DNA from: Girardinichthys multiradiatus
Lineage: Eukaryota > Chordata > Actinopteri > Cyprinodontiformes > Goodeidae
Length of the DNA stretch: 64,000 nt
Reading direction: 5' to 3'
Assembly: GCF_021462225.1 (NCBI RefSeq)
Contig: NC_061806.1
Span: 27,734,144-27,798,143, forward strand
Shown here in pieces: positions 35,701 through 46,620 of this stretch. Below the pieces are notes generated by a model that saw only the letters and a program-made list of their open reading frames with translations, made no database searches and was not told the origin of the DNA. The translations under genes were made by a program, and so were the position numbers. Each line of letters opens with the position of its first letter. The stretch's first letter is position 1.

Positions 35701-36309
35701 GAGCTCCGTGGCTAAAATCTGGCCCTTGCAGTAAATCCACAAAACAAAAGTGGCAATGCTGAACTAAAAGGAGCATCAGAGACAAGGGTTCATTTCAAGT
35801 TCTGTACAGTTTCTGCCTTGGGCAAAACGAAACAAAACACTCACTTTAGTTCACAATTTGGGCATCAAGAATTAATTATCACATAGCAAACACATATTCA
35901 AATAGCCGACAAACTAAAATAGAAAAGTTTTCCATCTTGTTGGTGTGTGTTCCCCATGGCAACATTTTCTCCACGGCACAACATGCCAGTCTTTAACTCT
36001 TTCTGGATATTTGTCAAAACAATGCTTTGTTTTTTCGGCTTTGTTCTATTCATTTAAGCACAAGAGCATGTCTCTGTTTTTAAAAAGGGTGGAATGACTC
36101 TAGACTTTATATTTTTACATTGGCGTACTATCAAAAAAGTTGAGTTAAGTTGAGTATTTCTATGCAGCTTAGTTCATATTCATGATGAGGACTCAGTAAC
36201 TGTACAATATTGTTATGGTAATGGTTACAAGGACAGGAAATGATAGTGGTCCTCATCTTTTGCAGACTCCAACAGGTTTTCTTCCAGTATTTCCCCGTGT
36301 TTCGCTCCA
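35701..36309. other. No gene recognised
   Basis: No element or coding block identified. Confidence 0.5.
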
Positions 36310-36480
36310 TTCTTCCTCAATTCTGTTCAGTTCAGTTTTTTTGCATAGCAGCCTTTCACAGTAAACATCTTCTAAAGGCACTTTACAAGGCAAACAGATT
36401 ACAGAAATATATAATTAAAGCAATCCAATAGACATTCAAATTGAATTCGATAGTAGTCAAAGGCAATTTGCCAGGGTGGC
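36310..36480. repeat. Dispersed repeat ('ggcactttacaag' type)
   Basis: It shares 'ttcagttcagttt', 'ggcactttacaaggcaaa' and 'acagaaatatataattaaagcaatccaat' in the same order with 39663-39830. This is a common fish interspersed repeat, probably the reversed 3' end of a LINE or a non-autonomous element. Confidence 0.5.
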
Positions 36481-38499
36481 ATTAAAAGAGGGCATACAAG
36501 CAGATTACAGATTAAAGCAAATTCAATGATTTCATCTATCAGTTGTGGGTTGAATGTGTTGAATAGGTATATGAATGCTTGTTTGGTTGCACGAGTATTT
36601 CCCAATATCTGCCGTCTTATATAGCTATCTGAGCAAAGCTACCTGTGTTGCCAAATTCAGAAGCTAAGTCTGCCACTTGTCCAGCTTTCTGTCATCAAAT
36701 ATTCATGGTTTCTATGAATCCTTGACATGTGTTTTTTTATACCTGCACGAGATGCATAATTTATCCTTATTCCACAGCGACGCAATATATTATTTTCCTT
36801 GAGCTCAAGAATTTTACAACTGGAAGAAAAAAACCTACATTAAAATAAAATAATGCTAATCTTAGGTCCACCTTTACAAAGTATTACCTTTTTAAACCTT
36901 TTCTAAAACAATCCCACTCCTATAGAGAAAAGAGGTGAATTGTGGCAGGAGAGCAGCTGGTCTGTATAAGGTTACAGCTGCAGATGGAGAGAGTTATGAG
37001 ATGTTTAAACTCCCTCAGAAAATTATACTGGAGTATTAGAAGAAAATGCTTTTATTACACTCACACCTCACTGTTTTAGCCAATAATCTAAATCCAGCAC
37101 TTAAAACAATGAATCAGGTGAAAGTATCCAAACAACTGCTACTACACTCTCTCTCCACTTTTAGTACATATTTTATTTTCTTTGCTGCAGAAGTAGTACT
37201 GCTAGCTGCATTCATTTCCCATTTCTTTTCCTTCCTTATACAGCTGTTTTGGATCAGTATTATTCTCAATTTCAAAATTGAATTAACACACAATGACTGT
37301 CATAGACAAACAGTCTGAGTATAATGCTCGTGGATGGCCTGAGGAGCCCTGGCAGTGGAAGAAACAGTAAAAAAAAGGATGAAACATCAAGTAAGAGATA
37401 AATGAAGACAACCAAAGGGAATGAAGACAATGAGGAATTAAAGAAAAAATGCCTGGAGACTAAAGAAATGAGGATGAACAGGCAAGAAAGCATAAATATG
37501 TAAGGCATGCTATCACTTCTTTTTGCCTGCGTCACTTAGGGTTTACAGACTAAAAGGTTTGCCCTACACTTTCAGTGTTATGGTATAAGGAGATACTTCC
37601 CATGCAATTGTTTCTGGCAGCCTCCCAAACTGTGAAAATTACTGCCTGCAATATATCAGAAGCTTGTTCACTTTCAGTTCAAGAACATGCTCACATCAGC
37701 ATGTTCTTTGAAATCATCATTCTTTGAGAGTTAATTCACTTCACTTCTTACTTTATGCACATAATTATCTTCTTTCAGTTAAAGAGATGGATGGCAGCCG
37801 AATATAGAGAAAACTTTATAAGAGCAAAAGTTTTGAAGCCACACAGCAATGGCCAACGTTAAGGGGAGGATACATTAGATGTACCCTAAAAATCTTTTAC
37901 AAAGACCTTTGTAGCTCAAAACGGGCTGATATTTGAAACCTCTTTTTGGCTTTAAGTACAGTGCAGAAAGGGATTTTATCTTGCCTGTTGACAACATGGT
38001 TAACTAAGATAGACTGAAATGTTGCATTAGGTTGAACATGTTGATAGAAATGAAGAATAAAAAAAGCAAACAATCTAGAATTTAATGTTTCAATCCAGAA
38101 TGTTTTTTTACCTAGAAAAAATAAATCAACCTTTTGGGCAACGATAAATCATATTTAAAACGAAACCTTCCTAAGCAACCATAACCACAGATCTGTGGTG
38201 CAAATAAACATTTCCACAACTCTGTACACACTGTGTCTCTGCAGATTTAATAAGAAAGTCTGATTTCTGCTGCCAAACAAAAAAACTTTGTTAATCAGAT
38301 TTTTTATTATAGAGATAGCTCGAAAGTAACAAAGATAATGAGAATAGAGGAGTAAAAGAATCAGCACAGCCTGCTTAGTAGCTGATTACAGTGTGTATAA
38401 CTGTGCTACCAACACTCATTGTGCTAGGAAAGGCCAGTACAACGCTATTGTTGAATAAATGATGAGGTAAAAGAAATGCATAAGATCTTGGAACAATGA
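36481..38499. other. No gene recognised
   Basis: About 2 kb. Frames at 37046-37318 (hydrophobic) and 37272-37535 lack motifs. No repeat recognised. Confidence 0.55.
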
Positions 38500-38910
38500 A
38501 GTCATTGTATAGAGTCATATGAAAAAATCTTCATAATGTGAAACTCCCTCTGCATTTTTCTAACATATATGGACATCTACTATCAATTTGACCAAAAATG
38601 TGAAATTCCATTAGTATGAATAAACAAAAACTGAACATAACACCTATAAATTTTTTAATAAATAAAAATAAATTAACACACATATCACATCATGCGCACA
38701 CAAACTGAACATATTTTGAAGGAGATTTGATCTGTTTAAACCTCAGACATGTTTGCTCTGCTCCTGCCAGCTGAAGTTAAGTATGCCATTGTAAAATCTA
38801 AAGATCTCTGAGGCCTTCAAAAAGATGATTGTAGCAGCTTATGAGTTCAGTTAGGGGTTTAGAGAGGCCTCTAACGAGTTTAAGTCCGCCACTCGACTGT
38901 ATGGAAAATG
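38500..38910 (+). pseudogene. Tc1-like transposon remnant, 5' and HTH part
   Basis: About 38510-38760 resembles a Tc1 terminal region and leader. About 38795-38910 ('agatctctgaggccttcaaaaagatgattgtagcagcttatgag...ctgtatggaaaatg') resembles the first helix-turn-helix of a fish Tc1 transposase, with 'actcgactgtatggaaaa' matching the recognition helix. It stops abruptly at the next repeat block. Confidence 0.48.
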
Positions 38911-38924
38911 ATCTCAATGTCAGG

Positions 38925-39480
38925 GTTTGTGTAGCGGAGGATCCCGGAATGCAGACGAGCAGGCAGCATGACGGTAAGTGAAATGATTTAATGAACAGAA
39001 ACTTACTGATGAAGACGGTGGCAAAAAACAAACATGGACAGGTTGGCAAGATAGGCTTGGCATGAGCGAAGGGCAGTACATGAATAGAGATAGTGATCCA
39101 AAATGTTTCCGCAAGGAATGAACAGATGTGTATATTCAGAACAAGAACAAGGTGAAACGAGGAGACTGATTTGCTCAGTGCAGGTGAACTGAATGAAGTT
39201 AATTGACAGACAGGAGAGAACACAACGTGACTGGAGCAAAACAGAGATTCAAGGATACAAACTAAGAGAAACATAACTAGAAAAATATGAAACTAAAGCA
39301 TAACCAGATCCAAAAACCTAACTTGACAAAACATGAACTACATGACAAAAACTAAAGCATGACCAGAAAAATAATAAACAGAAGCATGATTCAAAACCTT
39401 AACTGTGAGAAACCTAAGAGGAAAAACCCGCAACCAAAAACCAAACAACCCCAAATAATAACACTCAAAGGAGAAAACAT
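38925..39480 (-). repeat. Possible solo LTR (reversed)
   Basis: The block starts 'tgtcagggtttgtgtag' and carries 'aaatgatttaatgaacagaaac' (reversed poly(A)-like) and 'gaacaaggtgaaacgaggag'. It ends in a long A/C-rich stretch ('aaaactaaagcatgacc...aaacctaagagg'). This order is typical of reversed fish Ty3-type LTRs and resembles the LTR of the element at 55956-59348, without being the same sequence. No second LTR found. Confidence 0.35.
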
Positions 39481-39662
39481 TCAAAACAACTGCCAACATG
39501 CCCCAGTCTGGCCGTCCAAGCAAGTTCACCCTGAGAGCAGATCGCAAATTGCTAAAAGAAGTCCGAAAACCCTAAAATGTCAACACGGACCTACAGCAGG
39601 CTTTTGTTACCATTGAAATGAAAGTGCATGCCTGTAAGATCAGAAAGAGACTGCACAAGCTT

Positions 39663-39830
39663 AATTCAGTTCAGCTCAGTTTATTTATACTTTATTTTTA
39701 CTTCAAATGTCATTTCAAGGCACTTTACAAGACAAAGAGGTTCAATGTACATACAGAAATATATAATCAAATCAATCCAATCATAAAGACAGACTCAAAT
39801 TTATCTACATACATACCAGTTTGATCCAAG
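39663..39830. repeat. Dispersed repeat ('ggcactttacaag' type)
   Basis: Second copy of the repeat at 36310-36480: 'ttcagttcagctcagtttatttat', 'ggcactttacaagacaaag', 'cagaaatatataatcaaatcaatccaat'. It ends about 120 bp before the left end of young Tc1 copy D. Confidence 0.55.
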
Positions 39831-39952
39831 TTATAATACAAGGCAGTCAAATATCGTTTACAATGCCTATTTATAAGTAGTTTTCTATCTAAGGAAGCCC
39901 ACTTGATAGCATAGAGGTGTTAACTTTGAAGCAATCCCTATTATAGAGCATA

Positions 39953-41562
39953 CAGGTCCTTCTCAAAATATTAGCATATTGTGATAAAGTTCATTATTTT
40001 CCATTATGTCATGATGAAAATTTAACATTCATATATTTTAGATTCATTGCACACTAACTGAAATATTTCAGGTCTTTTATTGTCTTAATACGGATGATTT
40101 TGGCATACAGCTCATGAAAACCCAAAATTCCTATCTCACAAAATTAGCATATTTCATCCGACCAATAAAAGAAAAGTGTTTTTAATACAAAAAACGTCAA
40201 CCTTCAAATAATCATGTACGGTTATGCACTCAATACTTGGTCAGGAATCCTTTTGCAGAAATGACTGCTTCAATGCGGCGTGGCATGGAGGCAATCAGCC
40301 TGTGGCACTGCTGAGGTCTTATGGAGGCCCAGGATGCTTCGATAGCGGGCTTTAGTTCATCCAGAGTGTTGGGTCTTGAGTCTCTCAACGTTCTCTTCAC
40401 AATATCCCACAGATTCTCTATGGGGTTCAGGTCAGGAGAGTTGGCAGGCCAATTGAGCACAGTGATACCATGGTCAGTAAACCATTTACCAGTGGTTTTG
40501 GCACTGTGAGCAGGTGCCAGGTCGTGATGAAAAATGAAATCTTCATCTCCATAAAGCTTTTCAGCAGATGGAAGCATGAAGTGCTCCAAAACCTCCTGAT
40601 AGCTAGCTGCATTGACCCTGCCCTTGATAAAACACAGTGGACCAACACCAGCAGCTGACACGGCACGCCAGACCATCACTGACTGTGGGTACTTGACACT
40701 GGACTTCTGGCATTTTGGCATTTCCTTCTCCCCAGTCTTCCTCCAGACTCTGGCACCTTGATTTCCGAATGACATGCAGAATTTGCTTTCATCCGAAAAA
40801 AGTACTTTGGACCACTGAGCAACAGTCCAGTGCTGCTTCTCTGTAGCCCAGGTCAGGCGCTTCTGCCGCTGTTTCTGGTTCAAAAGTGGCTTGACCTGGG
40901 GAATGCGGCACCTGTAGCCCATTTCCTGCACATGCCTGTGCACGGTGGCTCTGGATGTTTCTACTCCAGACTCAGTCCACTGCTTCTGCAGGTCCCCCAA
41001 GGTCTGGAATCGGCCCTTCTCCACAATCTTCCTCAGGGTCCGGTCACCTCTTCTCGTTGTGCAGCGTTTTCTGCCACACTTTTTCCTTCCCACAGACTTC
41101 CCACTGAGGTGCCTTGATACAGCACTCTGGGAACAGCCTATTCGTTCAGAAATTTCTTTCTGTGTCTTACCCTCTTGCTTGAGGGTGTCAATAGTGGCCT
41201 TCTGGACAGCAGTCAGGTCGGCAGTCTTACCCATGATTGGGGTTTTGAGTGATGAACCAGGCTGGGAGTTTTAAAGGCCTCAGGAATCTTTTGCAGGTGT
41301 TTAGAGTTAACTCGTTGATTCAGATGATTAGGTTCATAGCTCGTTTAGAGACCCTTTTAATAATATGCTAATTTTGTGAGATAGGAATTTTGGGTTTTCA
41401 TGAGCTGTATGCCACAATCATCCGTATTAAGACAATAAAAGACCTGAAATATTTCAGTTAGTGTGCAATGAATCTAAAATATATGAATATTAAATTTTCA
41501 TCATGACATTATGGAAAATAATGAACTTTATCACAATATGCTAATATTTTGAGAAGGACCTG
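39953..41562 (-). mobile_element. Young Tc1 element, copy D (1610 bp, long form)
   Basis: The element runs from CAGGTCC at 39953 to GGACCTG at 41562, with TA at 39951-39952 and 41563-41564. TIRs of 200 bp lie at 39953-40152 and 41363-41562. It is 42 bp longer than the other three, all within the coding region. Its right flank is the 1226-bp inverted duplicate. Its left flank is not the continuation of that duplicate, so the site was rearranged at or after insertion. Confidence 0.98.
40230..41234 (-). CDS. Tc1 transposase, full-length 334 residues (copy D)
   Basis: This is the longest transposase frame in the window and close to the usual 340 residues of Tc1 enzymes. Two helix-turn-helix folds (about 1-55 and 60-112) are followed by VKPLLNQKQRQKRL at 114-127. 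This basic linker is the counterpart of the P-L-L...R-L-x-W-A segment that opens the catalytic domain in Tc1 enzymes and is missing from copies A-C. Catalytic residues are Asp148, Asp238 and Glu273 (DD34E). Private changes include His101 ('HRHVQEM'), Arg at the usual Gly of 'VMVWGAV' (about residue 190), His for Gln just before the second Asp ('FHHDLA'), Pro283 and Leu331. The W-G to W-R change falls in a conserved strand and may weaken the enzyme. The frame is fully open. Confidence 0.95.
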   Translation of the reverse strand: MGKTADLTAVQKATIDTLKQEGKTQKEISERIGCSQSAVSRHLSGKSVGRKKCGRKRCTTRRGDRTLRKIVEKGRFQTLGDLQKQWTESGVETSRATVHRHVQEMGYRCRIPQVKPLLNQKQRQKRLTWATEKQHWTVAQWSKVLFSDESKFCMSFGNQGARVWRKTGEKEMPKCQKSSVKYPQSVMVWRAVSAAGVGPLCFIKGRVNAASYQEVLEHFMLPSAEKLYGDEDFIFHHDLAPAHSAKTTGKWFTDHGITVLNWPANSPDLNPIENLWDIVKRTLRDSRPNTLDELKPAIEASWASIRPQQCHRLIASMPRRIEAVISAKGFLTKY

Positions 41563-42788
41563 TATATAGGATTTGTCTGTGCATAGTGGCTCTTGATGTT
41601 CTGACTCCAGCCTCAGTCCACTCCTAGTGAAGCTTCTCCAAATTCTTGAATGGATTTTGCTTTACAGTCCTCGCGTATCCCTGTTGCTGATTTACTTTTA
41701 CCTACCGCACCTTTTCCTTCTACACAACTTTCTATGACTATGCTGGGATACAGCTCTCTTTAGCCATGACTTTTTGTGGCTTCTCATCCGTGTTGAGGGT
41801 GTCAGTGACTGTCTTCTGGACTTCTGTCAGGTCAGCAGTCTTCTCAATGATTGCATAGGCCATGAAATTACCATCACATAATATTGGTGTTATGTAATAT
41901 TCTAATTCTTTGAGACTCTGAATTTGGGGTTTTCATTATCTGTAAGCCATTTTTATCAAACACGAAATAAAGGCTTGAAACATTTCGATCTATGTGTAAT
42001 GAATCTATAATACGAGTTTCACTTTCGGAAATATTGACGTTTTTCACAATATTCAATATTCAATAGTTTTTTGTAGTCAATATCATACATGTAGTGATCT
42101 GAAGTTTTACTGAAGTGAGTTTTGAGACAAAAGAATAAATCCTCATACCAAATGAACACTGACAGCTTTTCAGCTACATGAACACAGCTTGGAACATGAA
42201 AAAAACAATTAAACTGGTGCGGGCTAATGCTAAATTTACATATTGCACACTAATAATTTTTTTTAAATTTTGTTCCCACTGTGCATTTTTAAGTTGTAAA
42301 TACAGTCATATTCAATAATTTAGAGTTTTATTGAAAAGTTCATTTATTCCAGTGACTAAGTTCACTAAGTGAAACACATTATAACTCATAGACTCCTGTT
42401 TTAAAGCCTTTATTTCTGTTAATTATAATGATTTTCCGCTTATAGCTAATGAAGAGATGGCATTTAACATTAGAATATTACAACATACCATTAAAAACAA
42501 CATTTAAAATAAATAAATATGGGTATATATGAGTGATATATAAGAGCTGCTTAAAGGTTATTCTCAAAAGTAATTTTTATTTGACAAATGAGCCTAATCA
42601 GAATGCATATTGCAATTTATTGAAAATGATTTTAGTATTATAAAAAATTATTTTTACTCATTCTGACCCATGCCTAGTGTCATATTTAAATGTAACATCT
42701 GTTTTAAAATTTGCTTAAAGAAGCAGACGTAGACTCCACAGTTTGATTCAACAGTTCGTGTTAATTGTTTAATCTGCTCACTGACTAA
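41563..42788 (-). repeat. Inverted duplicate, arm 1 (1226 bp)
   Basis: This is the reverse complement of 62295-63520 along its whole length, with roughly ten to fifteen single-base differences that I can see. It contains the N-terminal part and 5' TIR of a dead Tc1 element (41565-42060) and, further right, the TIR of a second Tc1-like family (about 42310-42500). Its left edge coincides exactly with the TA next to copy D. Confidence 0.95.
41565..41865 (-). pseudogene. Dead Tc1 transposase N-terminus in arm 1
   Basis: On the minus strand, 'aagactgctgacctgacagaagtccagaagacagtcactgac' is a degraded version of the start of a Tc1 transposase (K-T-A-D-L-T-x-V-Q-K-x-x-x-D-T). It is followed by a broken helix-turn-helix and 'gaggctggagtcagaacatcaagagcc' (E-A-G-V-x-T-S-R-A). 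The start codon and reading frame are lost. It is a distant relative of the young copies, and the same lesions are present at 63230-63510. Confidence 0.8.
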
Positions 42789-43549
42789 TAAATGTGGACT
42801 TTACATGTGGCCACATTGTAAAGGAAGCACTCCATTAAAGAAAAAGTAAACAGTTACAGACAGGAGTACCTCTTTTCATAACTTCATCTGAGCCAGTAGT
42901 AAAATCTATGGTATGAAACACAGAGTGGCAGCAGTAGCTCCTTCAATGACTTTGTGCAGTAGAGAGACAGGATTACAAGAATCATGTTGTCTCTCAGTGG
43001 GGAAATTCAGGACTCAGTTAAAGATAGATTTACAGGGTTAAATGTATCCTACATATAGAGACAGCATGAAGTTATTGGTAACAATAGCTTCACGAATGGC
43101 CATCTCCAGGAAGATGTCAAAGCTAAACAGAAATAAATAAATAAAAAGAGAGAGAATATAAAGTTGTCTAATATTCAGCAATATGTCTGACAGGCTATAA
43201 TGCTGCCTAATTGTTGTATTATTTTCCTGACTGATACCTTTATACAGTGAGAATATTTTAATCTTTATAGCCTCTACACAAAATAGCTAAAGGTTGGAAA
43301 TGAACAAAGGTTAGAAAAATGTACTAGAACAGCTGTTTGGGTTAATGAACTTATCATTAACTAGCTCATTAAATCAGATTTGACTCCAAAACTGAATTAT
43401 TTGGTGAAAAACTAATTGGAGATGTATTTTGTGGTACACAGCACAGAAGAAAAATTACAAAATCATGATCCATAAAAATCTGCATCAATGCAAGATTTAT
43501 TCTACATAAAATAAAATTAACAAAGACTGAGTTTCATCAGGCGGGGAAC
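42789..43549. other. No gene recognised
   Basis: Single-copy looking AT-rich sequence. Confidence 0.5.
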
Positions 43550-43912
43550 ATGACTTGCTTCTTCTCAGCATACACAGCTTTTTCTTTCAGAGATGAACCC
43601 AAAAGGCCAAAGAGCCTCTTGGCACTGCTAACAAAGGCAGCCAGAGTTTTGATGCATCAACAGGTGGCAGGATGCCCTCTCCTCACCGGCTCTGTGCAGC
43701 TAAGCGGAGCAGCTTCAAAGCCTGACAGCTGTCTGTCTGTAGAACTCAGCGCAACAGGAGGTTCGAGCTCACATGAAGTTTTCCTCCTGCGGCTCCGACT
43801 CACCTCTGACAGGCAGCCAGCCCCAGAGCGGGTGCACTTTGACAGAGGAACAAATGGAAAAGAAACGTTTGTTTTCTGTGTGACTATTTCTGTACCAGAG
43901 AGGAAAACATGA
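43550..43912 (+). other. GC-richer 120-codon open frame, unidentified
   Basis: The frame is open for 120 codons and its middle (about 43600-43850) is clearly GC-richer than its surroundings. A polypyrimidine-AG (tttttctttcag) at about 43579-43590 could be a splice acceptor. The translation (Ser/Leu-rich, with 'LSVELSATGGSSSHEVFLLRLRLTS') has no domain I know, and the minus strand is also open for 98 codons. It could be an exon of an unknown gene, an old repeat or chance. Confidence 0.15.
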
Positions 43913-44609
43913 GGAAAGGAAGTTAGATACAGTGTTAATTCACATGAATCCACATCTCATCTTCTTTCTGGTCTTCTTCACCCTGCAGTGTATCGTGATC
44001 TTTGTGCAGTTCTGTGATAATCCATCTATAGGATCCATGTGTGTGTGGGTGTGTGTCTAATGCTTTTCACAGTCAGAATAATTCATCCATGCGTGAGGTG
44101 TGGGTGTGATTACACTTTTTGTGTAACATGGACTCTGGACAATTCATCTACATTAGCAAGACATTAACCTGCTCACCTAACACATCCATCACCTGTACTC
44201 ACGCACACAGGGACATACAGACACACATGCAATCAGACATAAATGTAAACAGCCTTAGGCAAGGGCAGCGGAGAATCCCGATTACAAGAAAATAGGGAGC
44301 AGCAGTGGTTCCAGGTGTATTTCTTTTTTAAAATATAGGTGGATTTAGACTGACACCTATTTCTAACCAAACAGATTTGTACAAAGAGTGACAAATGCAT
44401 ATGTAGTAATGGTAATCTAATTAAAGACACTTATTCTTAAATGATGTAGCAAGCAGATGCGTCCACCTTCTAATTTTAAAAGGCATGACTGTATGAATTT
44501 GATGTTTGCTAAATTAAACTCTGTACATTCATCAGTTGCTAAGATAATTATACTTTGACATCCCTTTATTGCTTTTCAATTGCAATTGCAGATTTCTTAT
44601 GCTTTTGCT
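43913..44609. other. No gene recognised
   Basis: GT-rich patch at about 44038-44060. No repeat class or coding block recognised. Confidence 0.5.
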
Positions 44610-45870
44610 TTTTTGTCACACTTACATCTTTCAGATCATCAAGTAAATCTTAATATCAGACAAGTATATTCAGAAAAGCAGTTATCAAATGATAATTTCA
44701 CCTATCATGGGAAATAAAATAGCTATTTAAACCACCCTGGCTCTAGTTGGGAAAAATAATTGCTGCATAATCTTAATAACTGCCCACTCGTCTTTACAAA
44801 TTTGTTTTTAAATCAGCCATATTGGAGGATCTATGAGTTTGATCGGCATGTTTAAGGCCAAACAACAGCATCTCAATTGGATTTAAGTCTAGACTTTTAC
44901 TAGGCCACTCCAAACGCTTTATTTTATTTTGGTTTGTTATTTTTTCTTTTCTTTTCTTTTATTTTCATTAACATAGAAAATACTCTGCGTATGCTCTGTT
45001 TTCTCAAACCCCCAGTCAGTCATGGCAGATGGCCGCTCACAATGATTGAGGTTCTGCTGGAGGTTTCTTCCTGTTAAAGGGGAGTTTTCCTTTCCATTGT
45101 CGATACATGCATGCTCAGTATGGGGGATTGCTGCAAAGTCAACGACACAATGCAAGCAGCTGTCAACTGTCGCTACATGCTCATCCAGGAGAACCTAACA
45201 CTGCAAGTCAATCACTCGATGCAAAAAACGTTTTGGCTCACGAAGGTGTGTTGGGCTGGTTGAGGACCGCAGGGACAGTGCTGGGCTGCGGTGGTCATCC
45301 CTCCCTCTCTATCTCTCGGAGATTGGCCCCCTAGGGGGAAATACAATGTGCCCCTTGGTGCCCCTGGGTTCCCACTGATGTGTTTTTCTGGGCCAGCAGA
45401 GGATTTCCCTTGGAGTTCTCTCATGAATTCAGTTTTTGCACAGTTTCTTACATACTGTTGAACACTGACTTTAACTGAGGCAGTTGATTTTGGTAGTGTT
45501 TGAAATATTGTTGTTGGTTCTTTTGTGACCTCCTCTATGATTCCTTGAGGTGTTTCTGTGATAGTACTGAAAGGGCAGCCCTTAATGGGGAACTTTACGC
45601 CTTCCCATGTTTTCTAAATCTGTTCCCCTTTTTAGCCTACTTCATGTTGTCAGACAGATTATTTTTAAGTATTATTAATCAGGAGTTAATCAAGCCAGGT
45701 TGTGGTTATTGTAGTTAATCAGTTATATCATGATTTGATCAAGGGTGCAATTATGATAGGGCCAGATTAGTTTGTATAGCTTTTTGCCTAATAAAAAAAA
45801 TCATAATTTGAAAAGTGCTTTTTCTGTTAACTCAATGTGATTTTGTCTGCTATTAAAATGTGTTTTATGA
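44610..45870 (-). pseudogene. Tc1-like element, dead and split by an insertion
   Basis: On the minus strand, about 45870-45590 is the 5' TIR and leader of the widespread fish Tc1 family (reversed 'ccaaattatgattttttt', 'gccctatcataattgc', 'tgtctgacaacatgaag'). About 45570-45435 is the N-terminal coding part ('gaggtcacaaaagaaccaac', 'cagtgttcaacagtatg'). About 44925-44810 is the C-terminal catalytic part ('ggagtggcctagtaaaag', 'ccaattgagatgctg'), and about 44760-44610 is the 3' end. In between, 44940-45430 is unrelated sequence. Large coding parts are missing. Confidence 0.62.
44940..45430 (+). repeat. Interspersed repeat nested in the Tc1 remnant
   Basis: 'gaggtttcttcctgttaaaggggagttttcc', then 'cgatacatgcatgctcagtatgggggattgctgcaaagtc' and 'gctacatgctcatccaggagaac', is a very common fish interspersed repeat. 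A second GC-rich block (about 45240-45430, 'ccctccctctctatctctcggagattggccccctagg') follows. The insertion separates the two halves of the Tc1 remnant. Confidence 0.6.
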
Positions 45871-45989
45871 TCTAAAAGATTAAATTGTGAACAAATGCAA
45901 AACCAAAAGATATTTAATAGAGGACAAATTGCTACACTATGTAAACCATTTCAGCTTAGTTTTCAGTAAAGCCTCACGAGTCATTTCTG

Positions 45990-46620
45990 CTATCTTTGTT
46001 GGCAATTTCATTAGCTCCAAGTAAATGAAGATGCAGTCTCCATGCTGCAAATGTTTCTTTCTGTTAATTTTGAAGATTAATGCTTAGAGCTAATGAAAAC
46101 CTCAAATTATGTTTCTCAGAAAAGCAGAATATTACATTGGATTAATAACAAATTACATTACAGAAATTTTATGGACTCCACAATCATGGGGAAGGCTGCT
46201 GACATAGTTGTTCAGCAGACAGTCGCTGATGCCCTTCACAAGCACAGAAAGCCAGATAGGGTCATTGCTAAGGAAGCTGGTTGTTCACAAAGTGCTGAAT
46301 CCAGGCTTGTTCATTGAAAGTAAAGTGAACCGGCAACAGGGCTAACCTAGCCTTGAGAGGATTGTCAAACAACATCCATTCTAGAATTTGGGGAAGTGTC
46401 ACAAGGAGTGGACTGAGGCTGGAGTCAGCGCATCAGGAGCCACCACACGCAAACGAATCCTACACATGGGCTACAAGCAACTTACCTGGGCTAAGGAGAA
46501 AAACTGGTCTGTGGCTCACTGGTCCAAAGTCCTCTTTTCAGATAAAAGTAAAGTTTACAGGAAGAAGATGGCGAGATGCAACTTTCCTAATAAAACCTTG
46601 TTGATGAGAAAGAAATAAAG
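45990..46620 (+). pseudogene. Tc1-like transposon remnant, 5' half
   Basis: A 5' TIR remnant at about 46010-46140 ('tttctgttaattttgaagatta', 'agctaatgaaaacctcaaatt', 'agaatattacat') leads to ATG at 46186. The frame reads 'MGKAADIVVQQTVADALHKHRKPDRVIAKEAGCSQSAESRL', the first helix-turn-helix of a Tc1 transposase, with a stop at 46315. Another frame continues with 'WTEAGVSASGATTRKRILHMGYKQLTWAKEKNWSVAHWSKVLFSDKSK', reaching the first catalytic Asp (LFSDKS). Here too the linker before 'LTWAKEKNW' is missing. It is cut off after about 46600. Confidence 0.82.

Noticed and set aside
36310..39830. The two 'ggcactttacaag' repeats as LTRs of one element
   Set aside because: They are shorter than 200 bp, diverged, lack shared ends or target duplication, and enclose unrelated DNA.
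40849..40905. The extra 42 bp in copy D as an intron
   Set aside because: It starts with GT after CAG but ends in TG, not AG, is far too short for a vertebrate intron, and its in-frame translation matches the linker of other Tc1 enzymes.
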